From Oscillospiraceae bacterium (GTDB taxonomy: Bacteria > Bacillota > Clostridia > Oscillospirales > Ruminococcaceae): a stretch of 10,766 nucleotides of DNA. Position 1 is the stretch's first letter, and each line of letters begins with the position of its first letter. The DNA lies in contig CAAEOA010000135.1 in the NCBI GenBank assembly GCA_900757485.1, forward strand, positions 1 through 10,766. Reading direction: 5' to 3'. The notes under the pieces were generated by a model that saw only the letters and a list, made by a program, of their open reading frames with translations, did not search any database and had not been told where the DNA came from. Below, piece by piece: positions 5,259 through 10,766 of this stretch. The position numbers and the translations under genes were made by a program.

Positions 5259-8200
5259 TCATTTTTCTTGGGAGAAGGAAAGTTCCTCACTGGTTTGACA
5301 AACTGAGAAAGCCTCCCGCATTGTATCCAGTGCAGATTGTCCCTTTTTCATTTTTACCGAGATATACGGTTTTGCGCCGGCGTTTACAAAAACACGTCCG
5401 TTAAGAACCGAAGCAAGAACGCCTGCAAGAGCCATATCCAGTTTTTCAGGTACCATCAGAAGTGCGTCGCCCTTCTGATTGATTTCGGTGAAACCGAGCA
5501 TTGCCGCCGTGTTGCGGAGCATTGCAATATCGATCAACCCTTTTACCGACGCCGGCGGATCGCCGAATCGGTCGATCAGTTCATCCAGCATTTCCATGCA
5601 GTCTGTTTCGGTTCGTACACAGGCGATTTTTTTGTAAACATCAATACGCTGAGAAAGATTGCTGATATATTTTTCGGGAATATGCGCATCAATCTGGATA
5701 TCAACCAGACACTCCTCGGTCTTTCGTATCGGAGCTTCGCCGCGTTTTTCGCTTACCGCCTCGGACAGCAGCCGCAGATACATGTCATATCCGACCGCTT
5801 CCATATGTCCGTGCTGTCTGGCACCGAGGATGCTTCCGGCGCCGCGGATTTCCAAATCCCTCAGAGCAATGCGGAAACCTGAGCCAAATTTGGTAAATTC
5901 CCGAATTGCAGCGAGGCGCTTGGTGGCTACTTCACTGAGAACCTTGCCGCGATGAAAAGTAAAATAAGCGAAAGCACGGCGGCTGGAACGGCCGACGCGT
6001 CCCCGAAGCTGATATAATTGAGACAATCCCATGTAATCTGCATTTTCAATAATTAAGGTGTTGCAGTTAGGAACATCAACGCCGGTCTCGATGATGGTTG
6101 TGCAAACTAAGATGTCGATTTCATGCTCCATTAACTGTCGCCAGACGGCAGAAAGATCATCTTCCGACATTTTGCCGTGAGCAATTCCGATGCGTGCGTC
6201 AGGAATCGCGTTTTTTAGCTTTGCGGCACAGTTTTCAATGCTTTCCACCCGATTGTGGATATAATATACCTGTCCGTTTCTCCGGAGTTCTCGTCGGATA
6301 GCGTCGCAGATAATACTAAAATCGTATTCCACGACATAGGTCTGTACCGGATGGCGGTCCTGCGGAGGTTCTTCAATGACCGACATATCCCGAATGCCGG
6401 ACATAGCCATGTTCAGCGTGCGGGGAATCGGAGTGGCGGATAAGGTCAGCATGTCTACCCCCCGGAGCATCACTTTAAACCGCTCTTTGTGTGCCACGCC
6501 GAATCGCTGTTCCTCGTCGATGATGGCAAGACCGAGATCTTTGAATTCAATATCCTTTTGCACCAGTCGGTGCGTACCGATGATGATGTCGATTTCGCCG
6601 GTCTTCAACTGCTTGATAATTTCCTTTTGCTGCTTCGGCGTTCGGAAACGGGAGAGCAGTTCTACTTTAATGGGGAAGCCCTCCATCCGTTTGAGCACTG
6701 TTTGATAGTGCTGCCACGCCAGAATTGTAGTCGGACAAAGGATGGCGCATTGCTTAGAATCCAGCACGCATTTAAAGGCGGCGCGAAGCGCTACCTCAGT
6801 TTTGCCGAATCCGACGTCGCCGCACAGCAATCGTTCCATCGGTGTTTGACGTTCCATATCTTCCTTGATTTCCTGTACACAGCGGAGTTGGTCGTCTGTT
6901 TCTTCATAAGGGAAATGCGCTTCAAAATCGCGCTGCCAGTCTGAATCGTCCGAAAAAGCATGTCCCTTGACCTGCATCCGTTCTGCGTAAAGCCGAATCA
7001 ACTCGTCCGCCATCTCTGCGACTGCTTTTTTTACCCGTGAGCGTGTTTTCTGCCATTCTCCGCTGTTGAGTTTGTTTAAGCGTAAATGGCCGTCTTCCCG
7101 CGGACCGATGTATTTGGATACCAGATCCAATTGCGTGACTGGGACATAAAGGGTGTCGGCGCCGGCATATTTGATTTTGATATAGTCCTTGATAATCCCG
7201 TGCAGCTCGATTTTGTGAATACCGTCAAATACGCCGATACCGTGGGTGACATGAACGACATAATCTCCTTTTTCCAGGTCAGAGAGACTTTTGATTTCTT
7301 CTCCCTTTTTCCTTTTGACCTTTTTTGCGGCAGAACGTATCGTCTTTGCAGAGGTCATCAGTGCAAACTTGACTTCAGGATATTCAAAACCGGAAGAAAG
7401 ATTTCCTGCCAGAACATATATTTTTTTATAGGTGAATTGAGATAAATCCTTGACATAATCTGCGGGCAGATTTTCATGGCATAAGTCTGAAGCCAGTATC
7501 GAAGCAGCCTTTTCGGTGCCTGCCAGTACGCCGCAGGAATACCCTTGCTCCAACAACCCTTGCAGATCTTCTTTTAACAGCCGGATTTCGCCGCTCCAGC
7601 CGGATGTTTGCATCGCGTTTATATGAATCAGCTTTTTGGGACGGATTTCGGAATTGGTGCGGGCAAAGGTGTCCAGATAAACGGTCGGGTGCTGCTCCCA
7701 ACGGCTCTGTAATGCGCCGAGAGTGGTACAGTATAATCCCAGCTCACTGCAAATCTCGCCCTCTTCCAGCAGAATTTTGATGTCCTCGCTATGTTGTTGT
7801 AAAAATGCGCGCGCATTTTCCCGCATCGCACTGTATTCGCTGATGAATACGATTCCATCCTCGAAGTAATCAAAGATGGTTGCCGGTGCGGAATAAGCGA
7901 GAGATATATATTTGTCTAAGGAGGAAAGCTCCGCGCCCCCATCCAGATGCTCGATATCATGCTGTAATGTTTTCTGCATGTCGGGATTTGCAGCTTTTTT
8001 TTGTAAATCCGCCAATTTTTCCCGCAGCGCTTGCAGTGTCGGGAACAACACTTCTGATGCAGGGGTGATTTTCAGATAATCGGTAACATCGGTGCGCCGT
8101 TGGGACTCCAGATCAAAGTATGCCATGGAATCAATTTCATCGCCCCAGAATTCGATTCTCACAGGCGCGCTTTCTCCGGGCGGATAGACGTCCAGAATGC

Positions 8201-8744
8201 CGCCTCGTACCGAAAATTGCGCAATACCGTCCACTTGGGGACGGCGGGCATAGCCTGCGGCAACTAAGCCGGTTATGATTTGATCCAGCGAATAAGGGTT
8301 GCCGGTGCATAAAACAATGCTGTTTTCGGTCAGAGCCGTGGCGGGAATGGTGAGTTGCAGCGCCGCTTCGGCGCTCATTACGACTACTTTGCAGCTGCGT
8401 TCAGCGAGCCGTGCCAAAACGCCTAACCGGAGGTATTCGTATTCTCTGGAGCGTCCCTCCATTTGTCGAAAAGAAAACTCTTTGGCAGGAAAATGCAATG
8501 CCATTTCGGCGCCGCTCATGTTGTTGATATCGTCTGCAATTTTGACAGCATTTTGCTCGTCTTCGGCAATGACTGCGATTGTTTTTCCGGTAAATGACAT
8601 TGAGGCAGCCGTACTTTCGATAAAATGAGCTTTGTGCACGGCAGAAAGCCCCACCGCCAAAATGGGGGTGAGGTTGTTTTGGATGGCTTCTGCCATATCC
8701 TGATATTGAGGAATTCGTTCTGCAATTTTTGGGTAGAGTTTCAA
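5259..8744 (-). CDS. mfd: Transcription-repair coupling factor Mfd
   Basis: An 1161-residue cytoplasmic ATPase, full length for the family. It pushes RNA polymerase stalled at DNA damage off the template and recruits UvrA for nucleotide excision repair. Residues 1-350 are the UvrB-like module, including FSVRGGILDVYPPG (177-190). Residues 486-547 are the CarD-like RNA-polymerase-interaction domain (KGDYVVHVTHGIGVFDG). The translocase follows: Walker A GDVGFGKTE (642-650), DEEQ (743-746), SATPIPRT (769-776), TTIIETGVDVP (882-892) and QLRGRVGRS (912-920). The translocation motif follows at about 945-985 (RDLEIRGAGSILG, 962-974). Residues 1010-1110 are the C-terminal TRCF domain. All helicase motifs are intact. 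The start is a TTG, with GGGAG 9 bases upstream. It lies 54 bases after pth with no strong terminator between, so the two are probably co-transcribed. Confidence 0.97.
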   Translation of the reverse strand: MKLYPKIAERIPQYQDMAEAIQNNLTPILAVGLSAVHKAHFIESTAASMSFTGKTIAVIAEDEQNAVKIADDINNMSGAEMALHFPAKEFSFRQMEGRSREYEYLRLGVLARLAERSCKVVVMSAEAALQLTIPATALTENSIVLCTGNPYSLDQIITGLVAAGYARRPQVDGIAQFSVRGGILDVYPPGESAPVRIEFWGDEIDSMAYFDLESQRRTDVTDYLKITPASEVLFPTLQALREKLADLQKKAANPDMQKTLQHDIEHLDGGAELSSLDKYISLAYSAPATIFDYFEDGIVFISEYSAMRENARAFLQQHSEDIKILLEEGEICSELGLYCTTLGALQSRWEQHPTVYLDTFARTNSEIRPKKLIHINAMQTSGWSGEIRLLKEDLQGLLEQGYSCGVLAGTEKAASILASDLCHENLPADYVKDLSQFTYKKIYVLAGNLSSGFEYPEVKFALMTSAKTIRSAAKKVKRKKGEEIKSLSDLEKGDYVVHVTHGIGVFDGIHKIELHGIIKDYIKIKYAGADTLYVPVTQLDLVSKYIGPREDGHLRLNKLNSGEWQKTRSRVKKAVAEMADELIRLYAERMQVKGHAFSDDSDWQRDFEAHFPYEETDDQLRCVQEIKEDMERQTPMERLLCGDVGFGKTEVALRAAFKCVLDSKQCAILCPTTILAWQHYQTVLKRMEGFPIKVELLSRFRTPKQQKEIIKQLKTGEIDIIIGTHRLVQKDIEFKDLGLAIIDEEQRFGVAHKERFKVMLRGVDMLTLSATPIPRTLNMAMSGIRDMSVIEEPPQDRHPVQTYVVEYDFSIICDAIRRELRRNGQVYYIHNRVESIENCAAKLKNAIPDARIGIAHGKMSEDDLSAVWRQLMEHEIDILVCTTIIETGVDVPNCNTLIIENADYMGLSQLYQLRGRVGRSSRRAFAYFTFHRGKVLSEVATKRLAAIREFTKFGSGFRIALRDLEIRGAGSILGARQHGHMEAVGYDMYLRLLSEAVSEKRGEAPIRKTEECLVDIQIDAHIPEKYISNLSQRIDVYKKIACVRTETDCMEMLDELIDRFGDPPASVKGLIDIAMLRNTAAMLGFTEINQKGDALLMVPEKLDMALAGVLASVLNGRVFVNAGAKPYISVKMKKGQSALDTMREAFSVCQTSEELSFSQEK

Positions 8745-8753
8745 ACAGATACA

Positions 8754-8758
8754 CTCCC
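8754..8758 (-). promoter_or_regulatory. Ribosome binding site supporting the TTG start of mfd
   Basis: GGGAG lies 9 bases before the TTG at 8742-8744. No in-frame ATG or GTG lies between this site and the conserved N-terminus, so TTG is the likely start. Confidence 0.7.
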
Positions 8759-8798
8759 TGTAAGATTGGCTTGAAGTGCTGATGCAATCAGTATTTCC

Positions 8799-9425
8799 TT
8801 AAGAATTATATTGATTCATGGCTTTATCAATATTACCTGCCACCATCAATGTCAATGCGGCACAGGCATGAGAGATGCTTTGGTCAATTTGTGTTCGTTC
8901 CGCGGGGGTAAAATCAGACAGTACCCATGCGGCAAGGTCATAATCAGGACGGGGCTTTTTACCTACGCCGAGCTTGATGCGGGGAAAGGCATCGCTGCCG
9001 GTGAGATCAATAATACTTTTAATGCCGTTATGACCGCCGTCACTGCCTTTTCTTCGAATACGCAGAAAGCCGGGTTCCAAAGAGATGTCGTCATATATTA
9101 CAATCACGTTTTCGATCGGAATTTTGTAAAACCGCATCGCCTCTGCAATAGCTTCTCCACTGTTGTTCATAAAAGTAACCGGCTGCATCAACAGGCAGCG
9201 CTTGCCCGAAATCATGGCATCGCCGATCATAGATTTGAATTTCAGTTTGTCTGTTTTTATATCATACTCTTTTGTCAACGCGTTAATTGTCAAAAAACCT
9301 ACGTTGTGGCGGGTATTTTCGTATTTAGGACCGGGATTGCCCAACCCGACGATCAGATATTCCACTTTGCCGGATAGCGGTGCCGCGGAATTGGATTTTT
9401 TGAGCTTGTCAAAGATAGAAAACAT
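8799..9425 (-). CDS. pth: Peptidyl-tRNA hydrolase with short N-terminal extension
   Basis: A 208-residue cytoplasmic enzyme that cleaves the ester bond of peptidyl-tRNA dropped from stalled ribosomes, recycling the tRNA. The bacterial Pth core begins at residue 21: LIVGLGNPGPKYENTRHNVG (24-43) holds Asn30 and the catalytic His40, FMNNSG (85-90) the substrate-binding Asn, YDDISLEPG (111-119) the Asp112 that assists His40, and GSDGGHNGIKSI (127-138) the conserved Asn133. These match Asn10, His20, Asp93 and Asn114 of the E. coli enzyme. Residues 1-20 (Lys/Ser-rich, FDKLKKSNS) are extra compared with the usual 185-195 residues. An in-frame GTG at codon 21 would give the standard N-terminus, but the ATG at 9425 has AAAGG 9 bases upstream while the GTG has no visible ribosome site. 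It is the first gene of the pth-mfd pair. Confidence 0.96.
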   Translation of the reverse strand: MFSIFDKLKKSNSAAPLSGKVEYLIVGLGNPGPKYENTRHNVGFLTINALTKEYDIKTDKLKFKSMIGDAMISGKRCLLMQPVTFMNNSGEAIAEAMRFYKIPIENVIVIYDDISLEPGFLRIRRKGSDGGHNGIKSIIDLTGSDAFPRIKLGVGKKPRPDYDLAAWVLSDFTPAERTQIDQSISHACAALTLMVAGNIDKAMNQYNS

Positions 9426-9524
9426 GGAAAAACGCCTTTCTGACAGAAAATATTTGAAAGTTTTGTTTTAATGAAACGGCAGATTTTGCAGGATATTTCA
9501 GAGTTTATGAGAGTTCTCCAAACT

Positions 9525-9554
9525 ATTATACTACACTTTATTGAAAGAACGCAA
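9525..9554 (-). promoter_or_regulatory. pth-mfd promoter (SigA-type)
   Basis: On the minus strand, -35 TTGCGT (9549-9554), an 18-bp spacer and consensus -10 TATAAT (9525-9530). Transcription would start near 9518, giving a leader of about 90 bases in which I see no strong structure. It follows the terminator of the gene upstream. Confidence 0.6.
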
Positions 9555-9592
9555 GAGAAATATCATAATAACGGATTACGCAGAAAAAATAA

Positions 9593-9632
9593 AAAACTTC
9601 CGCTGAAAAGAGATCTCTTCAGCGGAAGTTTT
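9593..9632 (-). terminator. Terminator of the 3D-domain gene
   Basis: AAAACTTCCGCTGAA (9593-9607) pairs perfectly over 15 bp with TTCAGCGGAAGTTTT (9618-9632); the loop contains the palindrome GAGATCTC. On the minus strand it runs into TTTTTTATTTTTTC, a strong U tract. It starts 34 bases past the stop codon. Confidence 0.9.
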
Positions 9633-9665
9633 AATACGGTAAAATTGGCAACTAGTTTTCAAGTA

Positions 9666-10748
9666 CTAGTTTAAGACATAAATGTCCACTTTTTTTGCGC
9701 CCCATTTCACGCTGTCGCTGTAAGAATTGAAAAACAAATCCACCAGCACCGAGGAATTGGGATTTTTAGCAAATGTTCCGGTGTCTGCCACGACCGAATA
9801 CCCGTAAACGAACTTTTGGTCAGGGGTACAAATCCATAGTTTAGATCCTTTCGGGAATTTGCGGTAATCCACCGCCACATTTCCCTGCTTCAGCTTTGTT
9901 CTTCTTCCCAAAGCGCTGTAAGCCACCGCTTTGCCGGACACTTTTCTTTTGTACCCGACCGGGACGCCTTTGGCGTCTAATGTCAGGCTGTTTGGCGGTG
10001 TAAGAGTAGAAAGCGGATTCTTCGGAGCCAGTCCCACCAGTAAAAGCTGTGTTATCGGATTGGATGTGACTTTTTCCTCTAAAATTTCGGACTCCACAAC
10101 CCGTCCGTCAACGACTTTTTCTTTGGAAACGGTTGTACGCACACCCTCTTTTCCAGCAATTGAAATCTTGGTGTTTCCCTTGCCGACCATTAAGGAATTC
10201 TGCTTTTTAACAGTAAAAGGAATTGCGCTAGCAGAAGTAACCGTCCGGTAAACAACCCGGTTTACTTCGATTTCAGTATCTTCATGCACTTTTTCATTCA
10301 ATCCGACGTTAATTAAATCATCGTCGGATAGTGTGACATTGGCAATCTTGAGCACATCCGCAACAGTTGCGTCGCTGACCGAAATGTTCTGCGTTACGCC
10401 GTCGGCTGTTACCGGGACTTCAAATGCCCGTAAGATGTTGATTGTTCTGATGTTTTTATCCTGGAATCCTTCAAGCTGCAAAGTGTCATCAGCAGAAAGG
10501 CTGATTCCTTGACTTTCTAAAATATCTTCTGCGTCGTTTTTCATCGTATATAATACACGAGTATCATTGCCGTCATTAATATATACAACGTTGGTCGCTA
10601 CGGTAATACCGGTAAGAACGGATGCCAATACGATGCAGAGGGCACTAACTGAAATTGTCTTGATTTTATTTGATTTCACGCAATCGCAAATCATGGGAAG
10701 TATTTTATGAACGACAATATCAGCGTACTTTTTCAAAAACGTACCCAT
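9666..10748 (-). CDS. Membrane-anchored G5 and 3D domain cell-wall protein (YabE-like)
   Basis: A 360-residue exported protein of the YabE/Sps type, thought to act on peptidoglycan outside the cell; the 3D fold is related to the MltA lytic transglycosylase core. After a basic N-terminus, residues 32-52 form one membrane segment (signal anchor). Residues about 54-95 and 108-150 are two DUF348 repeats (DAEDILESQGISLSADD and TVADVLKIANVTLSDDD), and 165-240 a G5 domain. The C-terminal 3D domain, about 270-360, keeps its three Asp residues: Asp294 (VAVDY), Asp322 (ADTG) and Asp337 (LVDLFF). VDY replaces the more usual VDP. B. subtilis YabE is about 437 residues, so this is a compact version. AAAGGAG at 10756-10762 lies 7 bases before the ATG. 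The promoter lies outside the window. In Bacillus yabE neighbours rnmV and ksgA; those are not seen here. Confidence 0.92.
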   Translation of the reverse strand: MGTFLKKYADIVVHKILPMICDCVKSNKIKTISVSALCIVLASVLTGITVATNVVYINDGNDTRVLYTMKNDAEDILESQGISLSADDTLQLEGFQDKNIRTINILRAFEVPVTADGVTQNISVSDATVADVLKIANVTLSDDDLINVGLNEKVHEDTEIEVNRVVYRTVTSASAIPFTVKKQNSLMVGKGNTKISIAGKEGVRTTVSKEKVVDGRVVESEILEEKVTSNPITQLLLVGLAPKNPLSTLTPPNSLTLDAKGVPVGYKRKVSGKAVAYSALGRRTKLKQGNVAVDYRKFPKGSKLWICTPDQKFVYGYSVVADTGTFAKNPNSSVLVDLFFNSYSDSVKWGAKKVDIYVLN

Positions 10749-10766
10749 TCAAAATCTCCTTTATAG

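Noticed and set aside
5337..5882. 181-codon open frame on the + strand opposite mfd
   Set aside because: Antisense shadow of intact, motif-complete Mfd; Cys/His/Phe-rich translation with no recognisable domain and no ribosome site.
8811..9377. 188-codon open frame on the + strand opposite pth
   Set aside because: Antisense to the conserved Pth frame, with low-complexity codon-shadow composition.

Overview
The window looks like chromosome of a Gram-positive anaerobe of the Clostridia, most likely an Oscillospiraceae/Ruminococcaceae-type organism. This rests on strong AGGAGG-type ribosome sites, a Ser/Thr/Ala-rich lipoprotein foldase, a type A RNase P RNA, a YabE-like 3D/G5 protein, and the order pth - mfd - foldase, which is familiar in Firmicutes. 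No rRNA, tRNA, CRISPR array, transposase, integrase or phage gene is visible. Most of the window is housekeeping.

Layout. (1) Positions 125-1330 (+) encode a secreted, C-terminally anchored surface protein with a beta-helix-like body; it is the only gene with an accessory character. (2) Positions 1331-1666 carry no gene. They hold a hairpin at 1373-1399, an unexplained and probably structured stretch at about 1436-1536, a 14-bp imperfect inverted repeat at 1567-1625, and the rnpB terminator. (3) rnpB (RNase P RNA) lies on the minus strand at about 1667-2003 and is divergent from secG (+, 2124-2378); each has its own extended -10 promoter. (4) secG converges with an AI-2E/PerM-family membrane protein gene (-, 2546-3787); a 20-bp perfect hairpin sits between them. 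(5) Three minus-strand genes follow: a foldase-like lipoprotein (3866-5044), mfd (5259-8744) and pth (8799-9425). pth and mfd are probably one transcript; the foldase has its own promoter and a structured leader. (6) A minus-strand gene for a membrane-anchored G5/3D-domain wall protein (9666-10748) ends at a strong terminator.

Together the genes serve RNA and protein quality control (RNase P, peptidyl-tRNA hydrolase, transcription-repair coupling), protein export and folding outside the membrane (SecG, foldase lipoprotein) and the cell surface (3D protein, beta-helix protein, AI-2E-family membrane protein). I see no convincing new multi-gene system. The items most worth a second look are the structured gap upstream of rnpB, the split parvulin-like domain of the foldase, and the terminator-like hairpin inside the foldase leader.
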